From NCBI GenBank assembly GCA_022478985.1, contig JAKSZP010006617.1:62001-126000 (forward strand): 64,000 nt of DNA, in the 5' to 3' direction. The notes beneath the pieces are model-generated. The model was not told the origin of the DNA. It saw nothing but the letters and a program-made list of their open reading frames with translations, and made no database searches. Positions within the stretch are counted from its first letter, which is position 1. Each line of letters starts with the position of its first letter. A program made the translations under genes and the position numbers. This stretch comes from Massospora cicadina. Its lineage: Eukaryota; Entomophthoromycota; Entomophthoromycetes; Entomophthorales; Entomophthoraceae. Positions 31,275 to 42,812 of this stretch are shown piece by piece.

Positions 31275-31440
31275 GTAAATAATTCACTGTATCAGCGATC
31301 CAGTGCTATACTGCCCACATGGGGCTCTAGTATATATATGATCTTAAGTAATCACCTGGGATAAATTCACTGTATCAGCAATCCAGTGCTATACCACCCC
31401 ACATAGGGCTCTAGTATTGATATATATAACAACATCTATT
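31275..31440 (+). repeat. 83-bp tandem duplication
   Basis: ATTCACTGTATCAGCGATCC ... GGGCTCTAGTAT occurs at about 31282 and again about 83 bp later, with small differences. Confidence 0.75.
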
Positions 31441-31540
31441 TTTATATATAGACAAATTTTAAAAATTTATATTTAGTACTATATTGGCTCATCATTTTTT
31501 TAGTTTTACTTACACTTGCAATATTAGCTTTAACTATATA

Positions 31541-31620
31541 AATAGTTTAAAAAGGGTGGTTAACCTGGCAGGTACTCCTCTTTCTCTTACAAATTTCACT
31601 TTTATAATTTAAAAGTGATT
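31541..31620 (+). repeat. SINE-2-like A-box fragment
   Basis: GGGTGGTTAACCTGGCAGG at about 31553 matches the A-box string at 13135 and 27250 with one change. A clear B box is not seen. Confidence 0.3.
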
Positions 31621-31852
31621 AGAACAAGTCCAGAGAGAATATTTTCCTGCCTATAGAATACTGCACCTACAGAGCAGTACACCATGGCTATAACACTTAG
31701 CATAAGTAGGTCTTTTTACTTATCTGTGCAAAGCACAAAGAAATGGATGGCTGCTTGTTCCAAATCTCTTTCTGCTAAGCATCACTTTTCAAAAATCAAT
31801 TCAGCCTGAAATTTAGCTCCACTAAAGAGATTTACAAAAACTATTAGCAAAT

Positions 31853-34616
31853 ATGGCGGGAAACCCCGCAAAAGAACCCGCAGGCTATGCCAAACGAGCC
31901 AGCACCACCCCCAAATGAAGCAACCCTCGGTTACCCACCTCAGGGTCAACCAGAATCACCCGCTCTCAAGCAGCAGCCATGAAAGCAGGCACCACCCCCC
32001 AACCTGGAGCTACTCCAACTAGCGCCAGTTCACCTGATCGCACTTCTGCAACCTGCACGCCTAACAGCTCTGTGTGTGCTGCCTCCCACCAACCGCTGGG
32101 CCCCCTCCAACCAAGGAGGCCATCACCCACGCTGTTTTAATGGCGTCTGCTCAGTTGAATGCAACTCAGCCCATCCAGACATTCACCTCCCCCATTGTGT
32201 CAGCTAATTCAGCCCCATCTATTATTGCTGATGCCGTGTTTCTGGCTCCCTCCATGAGGGGCGATACCCAGCTACCTGGCCCCCAAATCCTCAGATGTAA
32301 GGTTGGATTAGCCGCACATTCTGGTTCACTAAGCACCAAATTGGGACAATCTACTCTTTCCAATGAGGATTCAAATGGTTCGGATTTTGGAACTTCACAC
32401 CAGTTCCAATCTCACCTGTCCCATTTAAACCCCATAATTGGCACTTCTCAAGTCGGCACTTTATCGCAATATGCTGAAAACGACCAATTCACTAATCAGC
32501 CAATGAGTTTTGCCCACGAAATCACAGCAAATACTCGGGCTGAATTTACCCAAATAGATTGGGATGGTGATGAAACATCTCCCTCCTCCCAATTGGCTGG
32601 AGTTAATTCCAATCTGGATGGGACTCCCCAATTTAGCGAGGCCCAACAATCACCTGGCCCCCAAACCCTCGGATGTAAGGTTGGATTAGCTGCACATTCT
32701 GGTTCACTAAGCACCAAATTGGGACAATCTACTCTTCCCAATGGGGATTTAAATGGTTCAGATTTTGGAACTTCACACCAGTTTCAATTTCACCCGTCCC
32801 ATTTAAACCCCATAATCAGCACTTCTCAAGTTGGCACTTTATCTCAATATGCTGAAAACGACCAATTCACCAATCAGCCAGTGAGTTTTGCCCACGAAAT
32901 CACAGCAAATACTCAGGCTGAATTTACCCAAATAGATTGGGATGGTGATGAAACATCTCCCTCCTCCCAACTGGCTGGAGTTAATTCCAATCTGGATGGG
33001 CCTCCCCAATTTAGTGAGGCCCAAAAAACCGCCCCTCAATTTAATATGACGCCAGCAACTGCTGTAACATTCCAGAAACAAGGGAACTCCGCAAACTTGT
33101 CCAAACCACCAGCTCACACTCAACCTGCAATTGCAGCCCAAAGCAAACACAAACGTACCAAAGGAGCCACTGGGGCGTGGAAAAAACCTCTGGCACCAAC
33201 GCTACCCAAAGCTGATCCCGTGAAGTGGCGTTTATTGCTGATGTTAAGAAGAAATGGGCTGAAACTAGAGCGCAAAAAGCTCTACCTCGCTCAACCCTCT
33301 CCCACGCAATTCGCCTTTATTATGGGCATAACCCTGTTGAATTCTATACAGAGGATTACTTCTCATACTTTGCAGTGATTGCGGAGACATTCCCTATTAA
33401 CACCACCATCCATGAATCAGTGGAGGGCCACTACATCGATGTGGGCTTCACTGAAGCTGCCCTTGCTGACCATGCTGCCACCCTCCAGGTCATTATTCCA
33501 CGCGGATCTCTTTGCATCTCCCGCACACGCTCTCACCTGGAGAAAATTTCATGGGTTACTTTTTCCAACCTACCAACGACTGTTGATCCTGAGTCTCTTA
33601 AACTGGCACTCCATCGTGGTTTAATGGAGTTTGGGTCTGTTCTTTCAGTGGACTTTAGCGTCCCCTCTTACTATGCTCCCACTCAAAGAGCTCGCACTGC
33701 TAGGGCGTCGTTCATCCCTTCCCCCACTGTATCCCGTAACATTGAGGTTATTCCTCGTGTGGCGGTAGTTGGGGCATGCCCTGAGATCTTTTTTGTCGAC
33801 CCTGATCAGGCGCGCCCCCGGTGTTCATGGTGTAACGCCCTTGGACACTTGTATAGTGGCTGCACAGCTCGAAAACAAGCCCTCTTAGCCACCACCCAGG
33901 GGCCTAAACCAGGCCAAAAACGATCCCACATGGCTGCAGCAGCAATTCCACAACCCACACAATGGGTTCCCGTTCAAGACCTGTCCCCTGAGGCCTTACG
34001 CCTAGCAGTTGAAACAGCTAACCCCACTATTGGTGTGGGATACCTTCGTGCTCATGCCCCCCTTCCAATGGGCACCCCCTCCAATCTCCCAGAGTCAACT
34101 CCCTCTCTCACCAAGCGCAAGGCATCTCCCACAGGGTGCCCCTCGTCAGCCACCCCCACTCAGGGCTCCGCGGCACCCCCACCAACCTCCACCAGCGATT
34201 TATCACATCAGCCCTCAGCTCCCAATGGAGCTATGCCCACCAGCATGGACTGGCAACTCGCGGCCTGCGGTAGAAGTGCCCCCTCAAAGAGTCTTACCCC
34301 AACCCCACAGTCCATTTCGCGCGGATCCTTTGAAGTGTTGGAGGAAGTGAATATGGACTCAGACTCATCAAATGGGGACACCGCGGAGGTCACCATTGAG
34401 CACCCTCAGGTCCTTCCCCTGCAACGGAGCGGGGGCAGCATCCTAGGCTGGCTTACTGGGTCCTCCGCCCCCCCACCCTCTCCTTCCCCTCAGAACCCTC
34501 GACGCTCCTCACGGATTGCAGCTAATAGTCAAGCTAAAGGACTCAAAACTAGCCGCCTCACAGCAGCAGGTTTAAGCGATGGCAACCCCCCAGGACATGG
34601 AGGGGAACAGCTATGA
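31853..34616 (+). pseudogene. LINE-C ORF1 protein
   Basis: A possible start at ATG 31853 (MAGNPAKEPAGYAKRAST) is followed by a stop, then a shift near 32080 into a 434-codon frame. A second shift near 33220 enters the 463-codon frame to 34616. It contains a 126-residue tandem duplication (32275-33026), then KKWAETRAQKALPRSTLSHA, the shared motif GHYIDVGFTEAALADHAA and VTFSNLPTTVDPESLKLALH (RRM-like). CSWCNALGHLYSGC follows, a CX2CX4HX4C knuckle, then a Pro/Ser-rich tail ending RRSSRIAANSQAKG. The role would be RNA binding and RNP assembly. The TGA at 34614-34616 overlaps the ORF2 ATG at 34613. Confidence 0.8.
32275..33026 (+). repeat. 378-bp in-frame tandem duplication in LINE-C ORF1
   Basis: CCTGGCCCCCAAA starts at 32275 and again at 32653. 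The two 378-bp units (126 codons) are close to identical, with scattered substitutions. Both encode LGCKVGLAAHSGSLSTKLGQ or a one-residue variant. Confidence 0.92.
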
Positions 34617-37600
34617 GTCCCCATGGCAGCACCCTGGCCCTGCAATCCATCAACGCAAATGGGTTGCGGGACTTTAAGCGGAGAGCCCGCCTCCTCCAAA
34701 ACTTCAGGTCAGCACAAATTGACATCGCTGCTGTCCAGGAGCCCCATATCCTCCCCCACGAACAATCTGCATGGAATGAACAGTTTGGAGGCAACTCCTT
34801 CTGGACAAACCATGCCGCCCTTATTGTTTTGAATCCCAGGGTTAAAGCCCATTCTTTTTCACAATATCTAGGTGGCCGCCTCATACTGGCCAAACTCACC
34901 ACTCCTGACTTCTCCTTCTTCGCTGCAAGCATCTACCTGCCTAATGCAGGTCAGGAGTAAAATCGGCTCTTGGAAGAGCTCCTCCAACTCAATCTCCCAC
35001 GGAATACAGTCCTCTTAGGAGATTTCAACACAACCATAAGTCGCGTCCGTGACTCTTACCCCCCTGCAGCAAAGGAACGCCCTGGATCAAGTCGCCTCCA
35101 GGATTTCCTTCGCCTGAGTGGCTTTATAGATGCGCTTCCACCCTCCGCGTCTGGCCTAGGTTGCATGACTAGGATCCAGTATGATGGAGGAGCTTTCCAG
35201 TCAGCGTCACGCATAGATATGGCACTGATTGGCCCCCTGCTAATTGGCCGCGTCTCCTCTCCCATCTCTCGTGACAACCATCTGAGTGATCACAGGTCAC
35301 TCACCGTTGTCCTCACCACCACACTTAGACTGTCGCGTAGGTTCTGGCCTAGGGTTGCCCCAGCTCTTCTCAACAACCCCTTCACTAAGGAGAAGCTGTC
35401 TATGACCATCCGGGAGACTCTCACCTCCCCCCACCCCACCTGCTTGACCACAAGGCTAGATGGGCGGTGACCAAGGAGGGCATCACCCGCGTTGCTTACA
35501 ACTGTGCCAAAGCCCAGATGACTGCAGCTCGCGCCAGAATCAAAAGGGCGGAAGCCAGAATCAGACATCTAGAGCGAAACTGCCAGCCTTCGCCCTCTCC
35601 CAGATGGTTGGAAGACTGGGAAGCGGCGCAGGAAGCACTCCGCTTGGAGCTCACACTGCAGGAAGAACGGGCAGCAAACTTTACAACATCTCGTTACTAT
35701 GCATAATGGGAACGCCTCACCCGCTTCTTCTTTCAGAAACAGAAAGCCCGGTCAACAGCGCAGGATATTACTGCACTGAAGATTGGCACTACAACCACTT
35801 CAGATAAGGAGGAAATCACGCAGGAACTACACCGCTTCTACTCCAGCCTCTTCCATGCCACCCAGGTGAACCCATCGGACATCCAAGACTTCCTGTGGCG
35901 GGCTCCAGAGCCGCCCATTGACCCACGGGCTGATGAGGCTCTACTGGCGCCTATTTCCATCCAGGAGGTGATGGAAACCCTTCTGAACTCCCCACGGCTA
36001 AAGCCACAGGCCCAGACGGAATACCCTTTGAGGTGTACCTTCTGGAACCTGCAGTGATAGCCAGAACCCTCCGCGACCTCTTTGCTGCACTCTTGGTGAA
36101 TGGCGAGGTCCTCCCCGACTCCAGAGGCTCAATCACGACCCTCATTCACAAGAAGTCAGACCGTGAGAACCTGGCGAACTGGCGCCCCATAGCGTTGATC
36201 AACACAGACCACAAGCTCTTCATGAAGCTTCTGGCCAACTGCATCACCAAATGGGTGTCACCTCGCCTCTCCATCCCAGCACAGTTTTATTCTGGGGAGG
36301 TCGTTATGGGACAACTATAATGACCTTCACATAACTTTGACTGCTAACTCTCATAAGGTGAATGGCTTTGTGGCTCTCCTGGATATGGAGAAAGCATATG
36401 ATTGGGTAGCCTGGAAGTATATTGATGCTTCCCTGGCCCGCTTCCATCTCCCACCCGCAGCTAGGCGCTGGATATCAGCGCTCTATGACCAGCTCCACAC
36501 CAGAGTCCTGGCGCCAATGGGTTTTACAGTGGCAGTACCAGTTGGACAAGGTCTCCGGCAAGGGGACCCCCTGAGCCCTATCCTTTTTAACATCACCCTT
36601 GACCCCCTCTTGGCCTCCTTACAGGACAAGCTAACAGGGATTCTGGTCCCAGGTAAAGCCCCCACACGCACCATGGCATTTGCAGATGACACTGCCATTG
36701 CATTTGGCTGCCCTGGGGATGTTGCCCTCGCTGCTGTGACCATTGAGAGGTACACCAAGGCGTCCAACGCCATGGTCAACACCTTCAAGACAACAGTTGT
36801 ACAGGTCGGCTCCCCCACCTTCCCCCCACCATTTGGTATTGAACCTGAGCGCGGTACCTTCCGTCACCTGGGCGTTCTCACCAACCAACAAGGAGTTGCG
36901 CTAAAAGACAATGAGGACTTGCTCCTTGCAGCAGTTAACTCCAGGATTGCCAGCTGGAACCGGCGGCACATCACCCCCCAGGGTCGAGCTCTGATGGCCA
37001 ATGTGTTCCTTCTCTCCAAAGTCTGGTTCCTAGCGCACGTCTGCCCATTCACAGATGCCTTTTATACGCGGCTCAATTTACTCCTCCGCTGTTGGATCTG
37101 GGGCTCAAATCATCCACCAATGGCCCTCTCAACCATTGCCCGACCCTGCAATGATGGGGGCCTAGGCTTCTGGACACGCGATCCCACGCCACCACAATCT
37201 TCCTGAAGTTCCTATGGCCGATTTTCTGCTGGGACGCGACCCCCATGCCCCAATGGGCGCCCGCCCTCCGCCAGTCAGTGTCAGCAGCTCTGGGTCTTCC
37301 TAGAGCATCTCTGACCTCATTAGGGGAGTGGCTCACAAACCACCCAGGCCATCGCCTAAAACCATCCTCATCCTCCTACTGGAACCAGGCTCTCCTTGCC
37401 CTGAAACGAGTAGGCGCGCGGATCCACCATGCCTTCCCATACAGAAGGGAAGGCCCTGGCCTCAGCCCACGTCGCCATGCAATTGTGCACAATGGACAAG
37501 TTGTCACAACTCGCCTCAACCCCCAATATCGTCCTCCCATCCGCCCAAGACTCCTTGAGCTCCTCCCTCCCTCCGTGAGATTTTACCTTAAGGAATTGTG

Positions 37601-38144
37601 GAAGGACGTCTATCACCCCATCCTGTCAGCAAAGGTGTCCAACACCTTATGGAGAGTGCTCCACTATTCATACAGGACAGGGGACCGGACTGGCCCTACC
37701 TTCCAGCACTGAAGCTGCCCCCGCTGTGTGGAGCCTATTGACTCCCACCTCCATCGTTTTTTCACCTGTCCAGGTGTCGCCGCATTTTGGCCAAAGGCCC
37801 GCGCGCTCCTCCATGCTCAGCCCTGGTCTGGACACCCTGTGCAAGACCTCATGTTTGAGCAGACATTGCCTGGTTGCCACCGACCCCTCCATGTCCTCGC
37901 CTATGCCACAGCCATCTGGACCATCCATAACTCCTTCCTTCGTGCTGCCTTTGACCAGCAGGTGTATACCCTTCCACACATGATCACCCACTTTCAGGTA
38001 CACTTTGAGATGGCCCTGAAGGTCTGCACTATGTCGCCAACCCTCCCCCGCTCAGTTGTCACTGCAGCACGGCTCTGGCGCGCAAACCCCCCTCCCTTTC
38101 TCGATGCCTCCTCCCCTCCTCCTTCCCTCGCCTCAGGCTCTTAG
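34613..38144 (+). pseudogene. LINE-C ORF2: APE endonuclease and reverse transcriptase
   Basis: The ATG at 34613 overlaps the ORF1 stop. Endonuclease: SINANGLRD, AAVQEPH, ASIYLPN, then a TAA at 34958, then in the same frame VLLGDFNTTISRVRDS, SRIDMALIG and LSDHRSLTV. All expected catalytic residues appear present apart from the stop. RT: LANWRPIALINTDHK, FVALLDMEKAYDWVAW, GLRQGDPLSPILFNITLDPL and MAFADDTAIAFG (about 36670-36705), the intact FADD box. The C-terminal end CPRCVEPIDSHLHRFFTC near 37718 is the Cys/His motif of many LINE ORF2s. Breaks: stops at 34958 and 35704, shifts near 35465, 36005, 36320, 37205 and 37710. Confidence 0.87.
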
Positions 38145-38164
38145 GAGCCCAGGCGTAATTCAAT

Positions 38165-40160
38165 AAACATCGATGAATCCCCCCTTGGGTTGGGACCATC
38201 TAGTACTAAAAAAAACAAGTTGAACAACGCACATACAAAGAACCTGTGCAGTTGAACAAGGGAGCTTAAGCGAGTATTAATTAGAAAGAGGGGAAAAATC
38301 CCAAACATTTTCAATTGGAGCTCAATTGATCCAAAAGCTCCCAAAGTTTCAACATTCAGCATCCTGGATATCCCATCTGCATTTTGATGAGTTGTGCCCA
38401 CCTGAAAGCACTATATAAAAGTCATAGCTTTGTAGCCAGAGGACCCACCTGGCCAATTGACCATTGAGATCTTTCATCTGTTGAAGTCACCTTTAGGAAG
38501 CATGATCAGTGACAAGAGTGAAACGGCTCTCATATAAGTATGGTCAGAAATGCTTGACTGCGAGAAATACAGCTAAGCAATTAGATCCAGTAACGTTGTG
38601 TTTCCGTTTGGCTTTTGTTAGGGTTTTACTGACATAGGCCATTGGTTGATCTACTTATTGTTCATCCAGTTTGTCTAAGAAAGCCCTACTGCAATGTCAC
38701 TGGCAATGGTCAAAAACAAAGTGCTAAATAAAGTTTGGAAGGATTAATATAGGCTGAAAGATTATGCTTTTTTGAGTAGATTAAAATCCTGGTCCAGTTC
38801 CAGATTCCATCAAAAAGATCGTTCTTATGCAGCTCATACACCAATAATTCAGCCTGGTCAGCGATATATGGTATGAAATGCCTGTGGTATCCTACCATGC
38901 CTAGGAACACTTGATTTTCATAAAAAGCTTTGAGGCGGAATCATCTTTTCTATGGCGGCGACCTTTTCCAGCAAAGACTAAATTCCATGCTTAATAACCT
39001 TGTGCCCTAAAAACTCCATTTAAGGTTGAAAAAAATGAGCATTTGGCGGGTTTGAGATTTAAGGATGCCCTAGGAGGTGATTAAAAACTTAGTAGAGGTG
39101 GTTTAGGTGCCCGCTGAAAATTTATAGGGGATGGGAAATCATTGAGGCAAACAAGGATGCAAGGCATCTTAAAATCACATAAGAGCCCTTTTGTAGCTCG
39201 CTGGAAGGTGTCAGGGGCATTGCATAGACCCTGCGGCATTCAGGAGGTTCAAACAGCCCTTCCTTTACAATAAGGGTGCACTTAGCTCGATCCTCAGGAT
39301 CCATCTTGATCTGCAGTACCTGGTGGCAAGATCCATTGCAATAAGTTATTGTGTCCCATTAGGAGCTGTAGTGGATCATTGATTTGATAGAGAAGGTGGC
39401 TATTTTTCATGATACTGTGTTAAGCTTACAATAATCCATGACATGAAAATGTCTCGTAATTTTTATGAAATAGCAAAAGTTGAGACGTTCAAGGAGTTCA
39501 CAAGGGTACTAACAACCCTTAAGTTAAAAACCTTGATTTTTAGCTGTAACATGTGCCTCTTAAACCTTACTTTTTAGTAAAGGAGCTAGAGTATTGGTGA
39601 GGCGTCCTTCAAATCTACATTGTGCAAAACCTTCCTCATCTTGCCAAAGTTGTATCTGAATGTGGAGGAAAGGTCAGAATATTCTATAAGATTTCATCAA
39701 CCTTCCTCTTTTATTCTGGGGTAAGGTTTTCTCCTATAAAGGTGCTGACTAGAGCTACAGTGTAAGGTTCTTCTAAACCAAGGTCACGTAGGCTTCTAAA
39801 TCAATGGACATAGATGATGACATTGATTTTTACTAATCAAAAATAGTCAATTGGAGTCCTTGAGCTAATGGTTCAGGCCTTTGGAGTCAGTTTAGCCAGT
39901 AAAACAGAAATGAAGCAAGCATCTATAAGATTGAGGAGACCAGACAGTTGACCTTTTTCACGGATGGATTTTCAGCCCCACAGATCTTCAGAAGGCTCTA
40001 AGAAGGTATATTCGCGTGAATTTGGGCTTGCTAATATAATCTGTGACCCTTGAGGAACTACCTTGGGCTCTGAAAAATACAGGTATCCCTTCTGTCCATC
40101 TACTATGCAAGGGGTAGCTTTACATGTCATCTTCAAATGTGATAATTGAGTCACTTAATC
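38165..40160 (-). pseudogene. gypsy-4 pol remnant
   Basis: On the minus strand: TCKATPCIVDGQKGYLYFSE and QIILASPNSREYTFLEPSED (40154-39972, the region after protease), MDPEDRAKCTLIVKEGLFEP with a broken GxxNAPxTF part (39304-39180), FLGMVGYHRHFIP (38910, RT/RNase H connection) and HQNADGISRM (38400, the RNase H end). The catalytic YxDD box is not readable. It is clearly a dead pol. Confidence 0.7.
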
Positions 40161-41070
40161 TAGTTTTTGGTTTGCAAAAAACATGCCCAAGCCTTTACAC
40201 GTTCCTTGCCATTATTGGATGTCTTAAACACCAGGGGTATGTGGGTAACAAGTAAAGATAGTATTCTTATGCATAACGGATGATGGCATTATATTTTCAG
40301 GGAAATTAGGTGCCCTCCAATAAAAAATAGCTAAGGTTGTCCAGAGCTATGTATAAGGCGTATAACAGAAATATTTTAATCTGGAGGGGAGAGAAAAATA
40401 AGCTATATGAAGCAGGTGCATTGAGTCCTGGCGGTGCTATATTCAATGTATTGGGAAGATCAAGTGAAATCTTAATGTTTTCTCATTAATTGGACGAGAA
40501 TACATTCCCTGGAAGACTGCTATCTATTATGGCGAGTATATGAAACTTTATGAACATTAATCACAACATGAGTGACCAAACTATAGAACTGAGGCAGAAA
40601 GGTGAAAAACATCGGCGATTTGTCATAAGAAAAGAAGAACTAAGTAGCTTATTTTTATAGTGTTCAACTCACGATTACAGCGTTTTTCCAATAATGAACT
40701 TTAAGGGGCTTTCAGTCTTAAATAGTGGCAAGGCAGGGGAATGGTCAGCATGAAGACAGAGGCTATTCATGCTGACCTCTTACTCTTCTAACAGTTTGCA
40801 TTCCGCCTCATCCACCAAACGTTTATAACACTATTCCTAAGTGACATGGCATTTACAGTAAGAGCAAGTGTGTACTTTTTATTTTTGGCCTCTAGCGCAT
40901 GCACTTTGGGTTTAGGAGAAGGTCAAACTGTGGAGGGTTATTTATTCAGAGTGGCCACAGGGATCTCGTTGAGTGCCTCTTTGATGTCACAGATTCTAAT
41001 AATGATCACTCAAGTCCTATCATATGAAGTTGAACATTGGACCAAGGTTTGAAAGCAGAAAAGATAAATG

Positions 41071-41580
41071 TTATAGTATCATCAAAAGAAGGCAATTAGT
41101 AGTAACTAGCAATTGTGCACTAGCATAAAAGCAGGTGAAAATCAGAGAGTTTTCTCCTTTGTTTGGGCGAATGGCCATGAAGACCTGTTTTTGACTAGAG
41201 AGGTTCTGATTGGAGCCAAATTCATGTATGAGAGCAGTTTTGACTAAAGACAAAGTCTGGCATTCATGAAGTTGGGGGACATAATCCCATGAGCTTCTCC
41301 ACAAAGTCATAAACGTATATGTTTTATTTTTTGGCGCTTGATGTCCTCCTCTATAGTGCTCTCAAAAGCGTTTAAAAAGGATGCAATGCTTTCTTTAATG
41401 GGAACAAATCATTCATTTAAGCTAGGTTTTAAAGCTGACCCACCTGACGCAAAGACAGCATTAGTGTCAGCATTGGTAATTTGGCTAAAATCAGTGGAAA
41501 CTGAGTTGGCATATGCATGGGTGGCCTGTTGGTCCATTTGTCATTTAATCTTATCTAAATAATCCTAAAATTTTTTCCAC
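41071..41580 (-). pseudogene. gypsy-4 gag remnant
   Basis: The minus-strand frame 41310-41071 reads SLVKTALIHEFGSNQNLSSQ and KQVFMAI, parallel to EVKKALLAEFGSQQSLHQEK in gypsy-2 Gag. Upstream, GSIASFLNAFESTIEEDIKR parallels GRVASFLYVYEATMDGATDK. The two families are close relatives. Shifts and stops break it. Confidence 0.7.
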
Positions 41581-41846
41581 CATTGATTAAGCGCTGTTGT
41601 TGGCCATATGATAAGTTTGTATTATAAGTTTAAAATTCTTGGACTCACAGAAACTGATGAGAGCTTAAAGATTTATGCAATTGTGTTTTATTTCATTGAG
41701 AAAAATGTTGTTAAATTTATGAGCTCCCAAATTTTTCCATTTTGAAGTCAAGCATATCTAAGATAATGGCAGGATAATGAGGCTTCCATCAGGGTGAACT
41801 TCACACCCTCAGCAATGCATTTTATTTTTTTGAGGGTCCTCCAATT

Positions 41847-42155
41847 TTATAAGCATCTTGCCACGCCTGAAGTGTTTGGAGCCTCTAGCTGGGGGAGATG
41901 GTGATTCAGGGGAACCAGGGGGCCCTCTGAAGCCTGGTCGTCCTTTGGCCCACTTGGGCCCTCTTGGGTCTTCACGACTTTAAAGGCCTTTTGGCCCCCA
42001 TGGCCCTTTGGTGAAGGGGTTACTTTAGTCCTGAAGTGATCAATCAGGGCTCCTACGTAACCTAATCGCTGCACTAAGATGGATTTAAAGTTTATGTCTG
42101 GGCGGCTACCTCCAAAACAGCATTGTAACTTACAAATGTACCTCAGAAACCACAC
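41847..42155 (-). pseudogene. Unrecognised frame in the gypsy-4 leader
   Basis: 102 codons starting MWFLRYICKLQCCFGGSRPD, with a Pro/Gly/Lys-rich tail. It lies between the primer binding site and Gag of gypsy-4. I do not recognise it; it may be an N-terminal Gag extension or non-coding. Confidence 0.3.
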
Positions 42156-42798
42156 CCTGTAGTCACTGAGTAAGGTGATTATCCATATCTTGAGATCCTA
42201 GAGTCCAGCATGATGATTTGCCTCTGGCGTGATTAATGAGACGGCAATTATTTTGGATGTCTTCCTTATTGTCATGGACATAAGCGGAGGCAGTTTTATA
42301 AATTTTAACCATGTTGGAGCTAAGACTCTGTATGAATCCCAGCTGGCGTATTATTTCTTAATAATGTAATCTGACCACTTAAAGGAGATGATGGAGGACT
42401 GGATGTACAAACAGCTGGAGGTAAGGTTTCACCTCACCAACAAGCTCGTTACTAGATAAGGCAGCTGAGTCATAAAGTCTTTGAATGTAGGAGTGGACAG
42501 AAGAAGCGCTCAAATTACTGGACCATGTCTTACAAGAATAGATACCATCTAGAAGTTACTGGGTGGTGTCAGCTAGGTTGTCAGTTTGGAGATAGAACTG
42601 ACTGAGGTTTGCATGGTAAGTTTGAGCTCAAAGATAGCCAAAAATTTCAGGCTATCTTTTTGAATTCGTTATAACTTAAAATTGTAGAGTAATAACCCAT
42701 TGAGTAATGATACTCTCCCATTGAGGGGAGGGGAAACGTTATAGTGTTTTTTCCATGTTTTTGATTGAACTTTTACTGGTTACAGATCAGGGTAAAGG

Positions 42799-42812
42799 TG
42801 TAGTGAGCACCA
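42799..42812 (-). promoter_or_regulatory. gypsy-4 primer binding site
   Basis: The minus strand reads TGGTGCTCACTACA, the same as gypsy-2 and gypsy-3. It places the 5' LTR just above 42812. Confidence 0.65.

Larger units (their letters stand above)
31800..38170 (+). mobile_element. LINE-C, near full-length non-LTR retrotransposon
   Basis: About 6.4 kb, GC-richer than its surroundings, with a long ORF1 (CCHC knuckle), an ORF2 joined by an ATGA overlap and a 3' end AATTCAATAAACATCGATGA. The 5' boundary is uncertain (between about 31620 and 31850), and I found no target duplication. It abuts the gypsy-4 pol remnant at about 38165. RT and its catalytic FADD box are well preserved, so it is the least decayed LINE here, but stops and shifts still break it. 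Confidence 0.85.
38165..42812 (-). mobile_element. gypsy-4, decayed Ty3/gypsy retrotransposon
   Basis: Minus-strand order is PBS (42812-42799), Gag, protease-linker, RT, then the RNase H end, where it stops at the LINE-C 3' boundary. Integrase and the 3' LTR are missing. The 5' LTR should lie above 42812 but cannot be delimited. The sequence is full of stops. Confidence 0.72.

Noticed and set aside
32166..32741. Minus-strand ORFs in LINE-C ORF1
   Set aside because: They are repeated only because the underlying 378-bp unit is duplicated; the sense frame is the coding one.
31800..38170. LINE-C as a simple insertion into gypsy-4
   Set aside because: Gypsy-4 pol ends at the LINE-C 3' side but does not resume on its 5' side, and no duplication was found.
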